Source of the DNA: Marinobacter sp. THAF197a | GTDB taxonomy: Bacteria; Pseudomonadota; Gammaproteobacteria; Pseudomonadales; Oleiphilaceae | Reading direction: 5' to 3' | Assembly (NCBI RefSeq): GCF_009363275.1 | Contig: NZ_CP045324.1 | Location: 124,001 to 188,000 of the forward strand | DNA length: 64,000 bases | Program-made: the position numbers and the translations under genes | Shown: one piece after another, positions 32,300 through 40,435 of the stretch | Layout: every line of letters starts with the position of its first letter | How positions within the stretch are numbered: the stretch's first letter is position 1 | Notes under the pieces: model-generated | Seen by the model: the letters and a program-made list of their open reading frames with translations, nothing else | The model's database searches: none | What the model was told of the DNA's origin: nothing

Positions 32300-34453
32300 A
32301 TGAAACCGGGTGTCGGGATAGAGGCGGAAGTGAACTCCAGCGGGCTGAATTCCGCCGATATGCCCAAAAACAGGCGTTCGTTCCGGCATTGGGCGAAGCA
32401 ACTGGCGGCTTGCCGGCTTTGCCGCAATCTGACCCTGGCCGCCTTTCTGGCGATATTGGCCATTGAGGTGGCGATACTGATCCCCTCTTACCGGAATTAC
32501 GAGGAAAACCTGCTGAGCGAGCAGGTCGATGTTGCCAGTCAGGCGGTGATCACCTTTCTCAAGCATACTCAAAGCCACCCAATTGATCCCGAAGACCTGC
32601 AAACTCTGATCGCCAACAGCCCACTGGTCGGGGTCTCCCTGAGCCGGGATGGCCTCGTGTATAAGGCCGGAGAGGCTATCGAAAATCCTAAGCCCGCTGA
32701 CGGCGTTCTACGTGCGGCGCCGAGAACTGTTGAGGGGGCGGTAGACCTGGTTTGGGGCGCTGACCCGACCCTGTCTGATTATGACGTCCAGGGCCGTGTG
32801 GACGTAAGCGAGGTGCCCGCAGAACTGGTCGCCTTTGTGTTCAGGATTCTCGGTTTGTCGTTGTTGATTGCCGTATTTGTAACGGCGGTGACCATGTTTG
32901 TGGTTGACCGAATGATGTTGTCTCCGTTGCTTAAACTCCGGGAACGTATTGCCCGGGCCGGCAGTGACAACGAACACCCGCTGCGGTATCTCACGCCGGT
33001 CGCGCGATGCGACGAGTTCGGTGAAGTTGAGGATGCATTCAACGGAATGCTCAAGCAGAACGCCTCGTATCTTGCTCGCCTCCATCTCCTGAATCGGGAG
33101 CTGGATCAACTACTGGATGAACGTACTCGAACTCTTCGCAAGACTGAGCAGGAACTGCAAATCCGCACGTTGTATGACCAGCTTACAGGGCTGGCCAACC
33201 GGAATCTTTTTGAAGAGCAGCTCGATCGTCATTTTGATCAGGTGACTCCGGGAGAATCCGGTAAAGAGGCCGTTCTTGTACTTGGGCTGAACGATTTTCA
33301 GGCCCTTAATGGCCTGGCTGGGCATGAGACCGGCGACCGGGTTTTGCAGGAAGTGGCCCGGCGGATTGCTGGCTTCAGCCCGGACCATGGCCATGTTGCC
33401 CGCCTCGGCGGCGATGTCTTCGGTTTGTTGGTCCGGGAACATGAGAGGTACCCGGCTGAGAGCCTTCAGGTGGTCATCTCCGCAATTATTGAGGCTTGCC
33501 AACGACCAGTGGAGCTGGGCGGCAAGTCCTACGAATGTGAGGTCAGTGCGGGAGTGGCCGTTATCCCTTTGGACGGCCGGGATGCCCGAACCCTGCTAAG
33601 CCATGCCGAAATTGCGATGCGTCGGGCAAAGAAAACGTCAAGTGAGCGGGTACAGTTCTTCGCTTCGGAATTCGGAGAGCAGGTTCATCGCCGGCAGGAG
33701 ATGATCAGCAGTCTGAAGGCAGCCATCCAGAATCAACAACTTGAGTTACATTTTCAGCCTCAGTTTGATCGTCTAAGGCACTGTGCCGGCTATGAAGTTC
33801 TTCTCCGTTGGCATCATCCGATTCTGGGCGGCGTGTCACCTGCAGAATTCATCCCCCTGGCAGAGGAAACCGGGCTCATTGTCAGCATCGGTGATTGGGT
33901 GCTCGATCAGGCGGTTGCCCGGCTAAAGCTTTGGGTCAACCAAGGTTTCAGAGGTCGGATGGCGGTAAACGTGTCTGCCATGCAGCTTCACGACGAGGCC
34001 TTTGCCGATCGGATTGCGGCTCTTCTGCAACGACACGGCGTATCGGCCGGGCAACTGGAGCTGGAAATTACCGAGACCGCATTAATGGAAGATGTCGAAC
34101 GGGCCATGGCCACGTTAAATCGCTTTCGACAGCTCGGGCTGGACCTGGCCGTTGATGATTTCGGTACCGGTTACTCTTCGCTAGCGTATTTCAAGGTGAT
34201 GCCGGTATCCCGAATCAAAATTGACAGGAGTTTCGTGAACGGTTTGCCGGATAACGAACAGGATGAAGTGCTTTGCCGGACGATCATCAACATGGCTCAC
34301 AGCATGGGCTGCGAGGTGATTGCCGAAGGTGTTGAAACCGAAGCGCAGGCGAGTTGGTTGGCCCTGGCGGGTTGCGATGAGTTGCAGGGGTATCTGTTGG
34401 GACGCCCGAACTCGGAAGGCTTCACCAAAAGCGGACGCCAGCATGTCCGCTAA
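32300..34453 (+). CDS. Membrane c-di-GMP phosphodiesterase (HAMP, degenerate GGDEF, EAL)
   Basis: 717 residues. A membrane helix near 45-65, a periplasmic domain, a second helix near 185-210 and a HAMP region precede a GGDEF domain whose signature reads LGGDVFGLLV; loss of the Glu in GGDEF suggests no cyclase activity. The EAL domain appears intact: YEVLLRWHHP (EVL), ELEITETALMED, DDFGTGYSSLAYFKV, KIDRSFVNGL and EGVETEAQ. It should hydrolyse c-di-GMP. The ECF-type promoter upstream links it to the surrounding regulon. Confidence 0.9.
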   Translation: MKPGVGIEAEVNSSGLNSADMPKNRRSFRHWAKQLAACRLCRNLTLAAFLAILAIEVAILIPSYRNYEENLLSEQVDVASQAVITFLKHTQSHPIDPEDLQTLIANSPLVGVSLSRDGLVYKAGEAIENPKPADGVLRAAPRTVEGAVDLVWGADPTLSDYDVQGRVDVSEVPAELVAFVFRILGLSLLIAVFVTAVTMFVVDRMMLSPLLKLRERIARAGSDNEHPLRYLTPVARCDEFGEVEDAFNGMLKQNASYLARLHLLNRELDQLLDERTRTLRKTEQELQIRTLYDQLTGLANRNLFEEQLDRHFDQVTPGESGKEAVLVLGLNDFQALNGLAGHETGDRVLQEVARRIAGFSPDHGHVARLGGDVFGLLVREHERYPAESLQVVISAIIEACQRPVELGGKSYECEVSAGVAVIPLDGRDARTLLSHAEIAMRRAKKTSSERVQFFASEFGEQVHRRQEMISSLKAAIQNQQLELHFQPQFDRLRHCAGYEVLLRWHHPILGGVSPAEFIPLAEETGLIVSIGDWVLDQAVARLKLWVNQGFRGRMAVNVSAMQLHDEAFADRIAALLQRHGVSAGQLELEITETALMEDVERAMATLNRFRQLGLDLAVDDFGTGYSSLAYFKVMPVSRIKIDRSFVNGLPDNEQDEVLCRTIINMAHSMGCEVIAEGVETEAQASWLALAGCDELQGYLLGRPNSEGFTKSGRQHVR

Positions 34454-34456
34454 CGC

Positions 34457-35209
34457 CTATTCCGTCCATGGGAATTGCCGATAATCAAACCCTTGCTCCA
34501 AAGTAGGTTTGATCACAGCGAAATAGGGCGATGCATCAAAGTCCCGGGGGGCGAACAGGGAATGATGTCGAATCCGGAAGTACTCCCGTTGCTGGGCCTC
34601 AGAATCCGCGTCATCTTCTGAATCGATCAGGCGCTCAGGCAGTATTGGATATCGGATCGACTGGAAGCCTTGAGCGATAAATGTCGAACAGATGGCCCGG
34701 GTTGGGTCGCCACTGCCCAATGCCAGCATGGAACGACGGTAACGGGTTGGTACCGGTGGCGTGGGGCAAAGGTAACGTGCCAGGTCCCAGACGTTTTTCA
34801 AGTCGTACCGGTGCCCGAGCCGGCTTTTCGAGTAGTCGATCAGCTTACTGATATCCTGCTCACTGAGCCCCACTGGCCGGCAGATCCGGGTGTGAAAGTT
34901 CCGGTAAAAGGACAGCGGCAGGCAACGAATGCCCTCCTCAAGATCCGCCTCGATCAGAACATGCTCTTCGCCGTCTTCAGCGATGCCCAGTCCTGCCTCC
35001 GGGCCCAGGTACAGCGCCGCATGGGACCAGGTGGATTGAGTCAGGTACTTGATGGCGGTGCTGATTCTTGTATTACCTTCCACCAGAATCACATCGCCGG
35101 GTTTGATCGAGCCCTGAAAGGCCGCCCAACTGGACGTTCGGGCAGAGTAGCATTTGATCTGTTTGGAAAGGTAGGCGGTGAGGCGCCTCGACAGCCAGTT
35201 TAATAACAT
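34457..35209 (-). CDS. YiiX/YebB-like NlpC/P60-superfamily protein
   Basis: About 250 residues. KPGDVILVEGNTRISTAIKY, then TQSTWSHAALYLG with the catalytic-type His, VLIEADLEEGI, and RAICSTFIAQGF with the Cys. This order of His and Cys matches the permuted papain-like YiiX family, which acts on lipids or peptidoglycan amides. The start at 35209 is chosen because an ECF-type promoter on the same strand ends at 35248; the longer frame from 35257 would begin inside that promoter. The amphipathic N-terminus (NWLSRRLTAYLSKQIK) may bind membranes. Confidence 0.82.
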   Translation of the reverse strand: MLLNWLSRRLTAYLSKQIKCYSARTSSWAAFQGSIKPGDVILVEGNTRISTAIKYLTQSTWSHAALYLGPEAGLGIAEDGEEHVLIEADLEEGIRCLPLSFYRNFHTRICRPVGLSEQDISKLIDYSKSRLGHRYDLKNVWDLARYLCPTPPVPTRYRRSMLALGSGDPTRAICSTFIAQGFQSIRYPILPERLIDSEDDADSEAQQREYFRIRHHSLFAPRDFDASPYFAVIKPTLEQGFDYRQFPWTE

Positions 35210-35247
35210 ATTTACCCCGGTTGCACGTGTGTTGTTATTGATACTAG

Positions 35248-35274
35248 GGACAGACAACCGGGGTGAATGTTACA
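35248..35274 (-). promoter_or_regulatory. ECF-type promoter, site 7 (upstream of YiiX-like gene)
   Basis: Minus strand TGTAAC (35274-35269), 15 bp, CTGTCC (35253-35248), one mismatch to GTGTCC. It ends 38 bp before the chosen start. Confidence 0.6.
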
Positions 35275-35289
35275 GGTTAATGCACCCAT

Positions 35290-35700
35290 TTACGCAGTTG
35301 CAGGGGCCGGTTGGCGGGAGAGTGTCAGGGTATCGGATTCCCGCAAGAGGAATAGAGCGGCGCAGGCGGCGAGCATCGGCCAGGCAGCAAAGAACAGGAG
35401 GTTGTCAAAAGGCTGAAGGTATTTGCCGAAAGCCGACAAGGTAGAAACGCCGTGAAAGACCAGAATGGCGCCATAGGTCCAGGTTTTGAAAACCCCCGCC
35501 ACGAACGCCAGGATCAGTACGAGTTGCGCGGCGCCGATCAGGTAGAAAGCCGTTTCTCCCAGACCATCCAGCCCGTAGAAAGCCCCGAAAACTTTAGCAG
35601 CGTGGTCTGGCTGAACAAGCTTGTCCAAAGTCCAGAACAAAAATACGATGAAAACGCCGAGACGGAGCAGCAGCAGGGCGAGGGGTAATTGTTTGGGCAT
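35290..35700 (-). CDS. DoxX-like four-helix membrane protein
   Basis: 136 residues, four helices: LALLLLRLGVFIVFLFWTLD, FYLIGAAQLVLILAFVAGVF, YGAILVFHGVSTLSAFGKYL and LFFAAWPMLAACAALFLL. KLVQPDHAAKVFGAFYGL resembles DoxX/DoxD proteins, linked to quinone or thiol redox chemistry in some bacteria. The start 35700 has AAGGAGA upstream; the frame's longer N-terminal extension is not membrane-like and is ignored. Confidence 0.8.
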   Translation of the reverse strand: MPKQLPLALLLLRLGVFIVFLFWTLDKLVQPDHAAKVFGAFYGLDGLGETAFYLIGAAQLVLILAFVAGVFKTWTYGAILVFHGVSTLSAFGKYLQPFDNLLFFAAWPMLAACAALFLLRESDTLTLSRQPAPATA

Positions 35701-35738
35701 TCTTGTCTCCTTGGTTGGTTTTTGAATGATCGTTCCAA

Positions 35739-35765
35739 AGACAGTCCGCTCGTTGTAGAGTTCCT
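35739..35765 (-). promoter_or_regulatory. ECF-type promoter, site 8 (weak; upstream of DoxX-like gene)
   Basis: Minus strand AGGAAC (35765-35760), 15 bp, CTGTCT (35744-35739). The AAC core, spacing and -10 fit, while the -35 differs at two positions. It ends 39 bp before the start. Confidence 0.4.
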
Positions 35766-35783
35766 GAGGTGGCGCTGAATTTC

Positions 35784-35810
35784 CGTAACAATATCTCCGG
35801 GCCAGTGTCT
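35784..35810 (+). promoter_or_regulatory. ECF-type promoter, site 9 (upstream of NrtS-like gene)
   Basis: CGTAAC (35784-35789), 15 bp, GTGTCT (35805-35810), divergent from the weak site 8 only 18 bp away. Confidence 0.75.
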
Positions 35811-35845
35811 TCGTGTAGCGCTTTGTCAAGGTGAATAAGAGACTG

Positions 35846-36157
35846 ATGCCAATGTCACGAATGTTGTACCAACTTGCACGTCGGTCCAGAGAGGCTGGTG
35901 AGCTCGCGGTGAGCCATGGCACGCCACGGCGTGCTGCGAAACTGGCGGCGGTGGTTGGTACGCTGCTGGTGCTGATCAATCAATGGGAAGCTGTGACAGG
36001 TGCAGTTTCCATGGATTGGTTGAAAGTGTTGCTGACCTACTGCGTTCCCTACCTGGTAGCCACCTACACCAGCGTCAGTAAAGACCTCCAATCGCGGCGC
36101 CAGGCGATGGCGGCGGAGATGGAGGTTTACGGTAAGATTCGCAATTCCCGGGGATAA
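35846..36157 (+). CDS. NrtS-like small membrane protein
   Basis: About 103 residues. Two helices: AAKLAAVVGTLLVLINQWEA and WLKVLLTYCVPYLVATYTSV, with SVSKDLQSRR after, the pattern of NrtS, described as a nitrate/nitrite transporter in cyanobacteria. Its role here is not clear. In-frame starts GTG 35831, ATG 35846 and ATG 35852 are all possible; 35846 is a compromise. Confidence 0.78.
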   Translation: MPMSRMLYQLARRSREAGELAVSHGTPRRAAKLAAVVGTLLVLINQWEAVTGAVSMDWLKVLLTYCVPYLVATYTSVSKDLQSRRQAMAAEMEVYGKIRNSRG

Positions 36158-36164
36158 GGCTTCG

Positions 36165-36191
36165 TGTAACAATTTCCTGGTTTCGGTGTCT
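36165..36191 (+). promoter_or_regulatory. ECF-type promoter, site 10 (upstream of DUF3179 gene)
   Basis: TGTAAC (36165-36170), 15 bp, GTGTCT (36186-36191): both hexamers match the consensus. It ends 37 bp before the start codon. Confidence 0.78.
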
Positions 36192-36228
36192 CTGAAGCAA
36201 TATTGATCGGAGAGCTTCTGGAGGAGAC

Positions 36229-37167
36229 ATGAACCAGCTTATCAGACCCCTGGTCTTTCTGGCGGGCCTGTTGCTTGTCGCTCAGCCTGCCATGGCCGAG
36301 CGCAAGAATGGCTTTGATCTCAGTGGTGCCTTGGTGCCGTCCAGTGAGATCCTTCGCGGTGGGCCACCGAGAGATGGTATTCCGTCTATCAACGAACCGG
36401 CGTTTCAGTCCCCCGGCGACGCGTCACTTTGGCGTAGGAATGACCTTATGCTGACCCTTGATGTCAGCGAAACCAGCTTCGCCTACCCGACCGGTATTCT
36501 GAATTGGCATGAGATCGTCAATCATCGACTTGATGAGGGCTCGGTGTTGATAACCTTTTGTCCCTTATGCGGCACCGGTATGGCCTTTGATCCAGTTGTA
36601 GAAGGGCGCACACTCACCTTTGGCGTGTCTGGCCTGTTATACAACAGTGATCTGCTATTGTATGACCATCAGACCGAATCGCTCTGGTCCCAGATAGAAG
36701 GGCGTGCGATTTCCGGACCCTTGGTTGGAAAAGAGTTGAAGCCCGTCGCCATTCGCCATGAACTCTGGAGCCGCTGGCTGGAGCGAGTTGGCAAAAACGG
36801 ACTGGTGCTTTCCACCGATACCGGCCATCGCCGGAATTACCGCTTATCTCCCTGCGGCGATTACGATCACTCGGAGCGACTCTTCTTCCCGGTTACCCAC
36901 ACCAGCCGGAAGTACCATCCGAAAACCTGGGTGCTGGGTTGGAGTTACAACGGAGAAAGCAAAGCGTGGCCGTTTTCCGAGTTAGCCGAACACGGTACCG
37001 TTCTTGAAGACAGCGTTGGAGGAAAGACTGTAACGCTGCATTATGACCCTGACGTGCCTTCTGCCGAGTTGCGTGATGAATCCGGCACCCTGTTACCGGC
37101 AATACGGGCTTTCTGGTTCGCCTGGTACACTTTTAACCCGGATACCCTCATCTTCGAGGCAGAGTAA
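36229..37167 (+). CDS. Secreted DUF3179 protein
   Basis: 312 residues: signal peptide (MNQLIRPLVFLAGLLLVAQP then AMA), then the DUF3179 domain with RGGPPRDGIPSI, AYPTGILNWHEIVNH, ITFCPLCGTGMAFDP (conserved CPLCGT), LLYDHQTESLWSQIEG and a second Cys in LSPCGDYDHSERLFFPV. The Cys-x2-C with His residues suggests a metal or redox site, but no activity is known to me for the family. GGAGG is upstream of the start. It converges with the anti-sigma gene. Confidence 0.88.
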   Translation: MNQLIRPLVFLAGLLLVAQPAMAERKNGFDLSGALVPSSEILRGGPPRDGIPSINEPAFQSPGDASLWRRNDLMLTLDVSETSFAYPTGILNWHEIVNHRLDEGSVLITFCPLCGTGMAFDPVVEGRTLTFGVSGLLYNSDLLLYDHQTESLWSQIEGRAISGPLVGKELKPVAIRHELWSRWLERVGKNGLVLSTDTGHRRNYRLSPCGDYDHSERLFFPVTHTSRKYHPKTWVLGWSYNGESKAWPFSELAEHGTVLEDSVGGKTVTLHYDPDVPSAELRDESGTLLPAIRAFWFAWYTFNPDTLIFEAE

Positions 37168-37178
37168 AACTCTCGGTG

Positions 37179-37439
37179 CTAGTCCGACTCGCTGTCTTTG
37201 GTTGTCCGATTTTTAAGCGCCTCAGTTACCCGCTCGTCGATCTGCCTAAGAAACTCTTCATCGGGCCGACCGGCGGAGTGTGCGCTGAGCAGACTGCTGC
37301 TGGCCCTCAAATTGCCAATAAACGTCCGGCAGTCCTTGCACATCATCAGGTGCATTTTCACGGTCAGATTCTGGCGGTGGCTGAGCTCGCCATCGATGTA
37401 ATCACTGGCGATTTCGGCCAGGCCCCTGCACATTAACAT
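37179..37439 (-). CDS. Zinc-finger anti-sigma factor
   Basis: 86 residues. The ZAS/zf-HC2 motif is H-x3-C-x2-C in KMHLMMCKDCRTFIGN, preceded by the helix DYIDGELSHRQNLTV. No membrane helix, so it is a soluble anti-sigma factor of the kind that can sense redox state through the zinc site. Its start overlaps the end of the sigma gene by 7 bp, implying translational coupling and stoichiometric production. Confidence 0.88.
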   Translation of the reverse strand: MLMCRGLAEIASDYIDGELSHRQNLTVKMHLMMCKDCRTFIGNLRASSSLLSAHSAGRPDEEFLRQIDERVTEALKNRTTKDSESD

Positions 37440-38053
37440 TCGCCGGTCTCCTGGAAAGTCTCCACCATGAGAAAGATCTTCTGCCTCGCCCGATGTAACA
37501 GTACACGCAGGTTAGAGGCACTGACATCCAGAATGTTACAGACATCATCGGATTTATGCTGGTGGGCTTCATAGAGCATCAGGGCTGAGCGCTGAGTTTC
37601 CGGCAGGGCAGACAAATGTTTGTCCAGGCAATCGCTGAGGGCACCGTTTTCCATCAGATTGTCGGCTGATTCATGGAACTGAAGCTTTGGGGGCAGGTCC
37701 CAACGGCCTTTGGCGTTGAAACGGTCGGCCAATTCCGGTTCCAGGCTTTCCGAGAAATCCGTGGCCACTTCGCGATTGCTTGAGCGCAGTTTGTTTTTGC
37801 ACCGATTGGCAACGATGCGGTGCAGCCAGGTTTTCAGGCCAGAACGGCCCTCAAACTTCTGGATGGCATCAATCACGGTTACCCAGCAGTCCTGGACAAC
37901 CTCTTCGGCGCTGGAGTGGTCCAGATAAAACCGGGCCACCGCCAGCATGCCCGGTGAGTATTCACGCACTGCCCGGTGATAGGCCATCGCGTCGCCCCGC
38001 TTGAGGTCGTCGATCAGTGATGTTTCAACTTCAGGGCGTGCCGCTGTGTCCAT
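37433..38053 (-). CDS. ECF-family RNA polymerase sigma factor
   Basis: About 206 residues from ATG 38053 (AAGGGA upstream; the frame continues to 38149 without need). Region 2: MLAVARFYLDHSSAEEVVQD and WVTVIDAIQKFEGRSGLKTW. Region 4: LPETQRSALMLYEAHQHKSD and DVSASNLRVLLHRARQKI. There is no region 3, as expected for ECF factors. Eleven promoter-like sites of one architecture cluster within 20 kb around it, and it is the obvious candidate to read them. No such site precedes the sigma gene itself. Confidence 0.93.
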   Translation of the reverse strand: MDTAARPEVETSLIDDLKRGDAMAYHRAVREYSPGMLAVARFYLDHSSAEEVVQDCWVTVIDAIQKFEGRSGLKTWLHRIVANRCKNKLRSSNREVATDFSESLEPELADRFNAKGRWDLPPKLQFHESADNLMENGALSDCLDKHLSALPETQRSALMLYEAHQHKSDDVCNILDVSASNLRVLLHRARQKIFLMVETFQETGEC

Positions 38054-38169
38054 GGGTTTCCGTCCCTTGTCGCTGTCAGTATGGCTGTTTGTCTTTGTAT
38101 AGTGTTTCGGAATCGGCAAAAGTTCCGGTATTCTGTAGCGAGTGCTCAAAAATAATAGTTCAGGGGCTG

Positions 38170-38196
38170 TGTAACATCCAGCCGGTGATCGTGTCT
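38170..38196 (+). promoter_or_regulatory. ECF-type promoter, site 11 (upstream of VTT-flavoprotein)
   Basis: TGTAAC (38170-38175), 15 bp, GTGTCT (38191-38196), consensus in both hexamers, 47 bp before the start codon. Confidence 0.78.
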
Positions 38197-38242
38197 TGGC
38201 TATAACAGCGTATTGGTTTATTCAATTCTTACAGGCATGGAT

Positions 38243-40435
38243 ATGAATCGCAGCAAGCTTCTACTTCTTCTGATTATCGCCGTCATCGTGGGGATCTTCC
38301 TCGGATTCGACGGTCACAAACTTCTTACTCTGGAAAACCTCCAGTCGCACCAGAGTGCCATCGGGCAGTGGATTGACCAGAATCTGGTATTGGCCGTCAC
38401 AGGTTACGCGGTTATCTATGTGGTTGTGACCGCCCTGTCTCTGCCCGGAGCCACCATCATGACTCTGGCCGGTGGTGCCTTCTTCGGCAACCTTTACGGT
38501 TTGGCGGCGGTCTCCATTGCGTCGACCGTGGGTGCATCCCTGGCCTTTCTGGTTGCCCGGTTCCTGATGCGGGATACCCTGCGTAAGCGCTACGCGGAAA
38601 CGGTGGCCAAAATGGACCGCGGCATCGAGAAAGACGGCGCGTTCTATCTGGCCACCCTGCGCCTGGTGCCGGTGTTTCCCTTCTTCCTGATCAACCTGGC
38701 CATGGGCCTCACCGCCATGAAGCTGCGCACCTATGCCCTGGTGAGTTGGATTGCCATGTTGCCCGGCACCTTTGTGTACGTGAATGCAGGTACCCAGCTG
38801 GGTCAGATCCAGTCCACCGGAGATATCCTCTCGGCCAACCTGTTGTTGTCCTTTGCCCTGCTGGGCCTGTTCCCGCTGATCGCCAAGTTTGTGGTGGGGT
38901 TCATCCGACGCCGCAAAGTGTATGCCGGCTGGCAGAAGCCTGACCATTTCGATTACAACCTGTTGGTGATTGGCGGCGGTTCGGCCGGACTGGTCTCCGC
39001 CTACATCGCCGCGGCTGTAAAAGCCAAAGTGGCGTTGATCGAGAAGCACAAAATGGGGGGTGACTGCCTGAACACCGGTTGTGTGCCCTCCAAAGCGCTG
39101 ATCCGCAGCGCCAAGGCGGCCGACACCTTGCGCCATGCTAATCGTTACGGGCTGGAGGCGGTGCCGGTGAAAGGCTCGTTCAAGAACATCATGAGCCGGG
39201 TCAAGGATGTCATCGCGAAAGTAGAGCCCCACGATTCCCCGGAACGCTATCGGAAGCTGGGTGTGGACTGCATTTCCGGCGAGGCGAGTTTCGTGTCGCC
39301 CTGGGAGCTGGAGGTAAAACACAATGACGGCCGCACCGAACGCCTCACTGCCCGCAGCATCATCGTCGCCACCGGTGGCAAACCTGCGGTACCGCCCATT
39401 CCCGGGCTGAACGACATGCAGCCGCTGACCTCCGATAATTTGTGGGAACTGGAGGAGCAACCGCAGCGCCTGCTGGTACTGGGTGGTGGACCCATTGGCT
39501 CGGAGTTGGCGCACGCGTTTGCCAGGCTTGGCTGCCAGGTGACTCAGGTGGAGAAAGGCGAGCGATTGCTAGCCAAAGAGGATGCTGATGTCTCGGAACT
39601 GGTGCTCAAGCAGTTCGAATCTGACGGAATTGATGTCCGATTGAAACATTCGGCGGCCGAGTTCCGTATAGAGAATGGAGAGAAGGTCGCTTATTGCGAT
39701 TATGAAGGCGAGACAATACGGATTCCCTTTGATCAGGTTTTGGTGGCGGTGGGGCGCGCGGCGAATACCTCTGGCCTGCACCTGGAAAGGATTGGTGTGG
39801 ACACCTTGCCGAACGGAACCGTGCCGGTGGAAGACGACATGAGTTTGCGTTATCCCAATGTGTTCGCCTGCGGCGACGTGGCCGGTCCGTACCAGTTTAC
39901 CCATGCGGCGGCCCACCAGGCCTGGTACGCGGCGGTGAACGGTCTGTTTGGCCAGTTCAAGCGGTTCAAGGTGGATTACCGGGTAATGCCCTGGGTGACG
40001 TTTACCTCTCCGGAAGTGGCCAGGGTTGGTTTGAGTGAAGCGGAGGCTCAGGAGCAAGGGGTTGCCTACGAGGTCACCCGCTACGGCCTGGATGATCTGG
40101 ACCGGGCCATCGCCGAGAGCGAAGACCACGGCTTCATCAAGGTGCTCACGCCGCCGGGCAAAGACAAGATTCTGGGTGCCGTGGTGGTGGGGGCACACGC
40201 CGGGGAAATTCTCGCCGAGTTCACGCTGGCGATGAAACATGGCCTGGGGCTGAACAAGATTCTGGGCACCATTCACCCGTACCCCACCTGGAACGAGTCA
40301 GCCAAGTACGCGGCGGGTGAATGGAAGCGGGCCCATGCGCCCGAAGGCATTCTGAGGCTGCTGGAAAAGCTCCACGGCTGGCGCCGCGGTGGCAAAAATA
40401 CAAAAGCATTGAGGAGCACCTATGCCCCTGACTGA
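38243..40435 (+). CDS. Fusion of VTT membrane domain and FAD-dependent disulfide oxidoreductase (mercuric-reductase-like)
   Basis: About 730 residues. Residues 1-230: VTT/TVP38 membrane domain (SLPGATIMTLAGGAFFGNLY, RLVPVFPFFLINLAMG). Residues 240-725: class I flavoprotein with VIGGGSAGLVSAYIAAAVKA, the redox-active pair in GGDCLNTGCVPSKAL, NAD(P)H motif VLGGGPIGSELAHAFARLG, FACGDVAGPYQFTH and HPYPTWNESAKYA. The fusion implies an electron-transfer reaction at the membrane; the substrate is unknown. No N-terminal metal-binding domain or vicinal C-terminal Cys pair is present, arguing against mercury. The start ATG 38243 follows ACAGG. Overlaps the radical SAM gene. Confidence 0.9.
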   Translation: MNRSKLLLLLIIAVIVGIFLGFDGHKLLTLENLQSHQSAIGQWIDQNLVLAVTGYAVIYVVVTALSLPGATIMTLAGGAFFGNLYGLAAVSIASTVGASLAFLVARFLMRDTLRKRYAETVAKMDRGIEKDGAFYLATLRLVPVFPFFLINLAMGLTAMKLRTYALVSWIAMLPGTFVYVNAGTQLGQIQSTGDILSANLLLSFALLGLFPLIAKFVVGFIRRRKVYAGWQKPDHFDYNLLVIGGGSAGLVSAYIAAAVKAKVALIEKHKMGGDCLNTGCVPSKALIRSAKAADTLRHANRYGLEAVPVKGSFKNIMSRVKDVIAKVEPHDSPERYRKLGVDCISGEASFVSPWELEVKHNDGRTERLTARSIIVATGGKPAVPPIPGLNDMQPLTSDNLWELEEQPQRLLVLGGGPIGSELAHAFARLGCQVTQVEKGERLLAKEDADVSELVLKQFESDGIDVRLKHSAAEFRIENGEKVAYCDYEGETIRIPFDQVLVAVGRAANTSGLHLERIGVDTLPNGTVPVEDDMSLRYPNVFACGDVAGPYQFTHAAAHQAWYAAVNGLFGQFKRFKVDYRVMPWVTFTSPEVARVGLSEAEAQEQGVAYEVTRYGLDDLDRAIAESEDHGFIKVLTPPGKDKILGAVVVGAHAGEILAEFTLAMKHGLGLNKILGTIHPYPTWNESAKYAAGEWKRAHAPEGILRLLEKLHGWRRGGKNTKALRSTYAPD

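Noticed and set aside
38261..39514. A 417-residue minus-strand frame opposite the VTT-flavoprotein
   Set aside because: The plus strand encodes intact VTT and FAD motifs. The minus translation is Gln/His/Gly-rich without any motif.
38243..40435. Mercuric reductase
   Set aside because: The catalytic CLNTGC pair is shared by all class I flavoprotein disulfide reductases. The N-terminal metal-binding domain and the C-terminal Cys-Cys pair of MerA are missing, and no mer genes are present.
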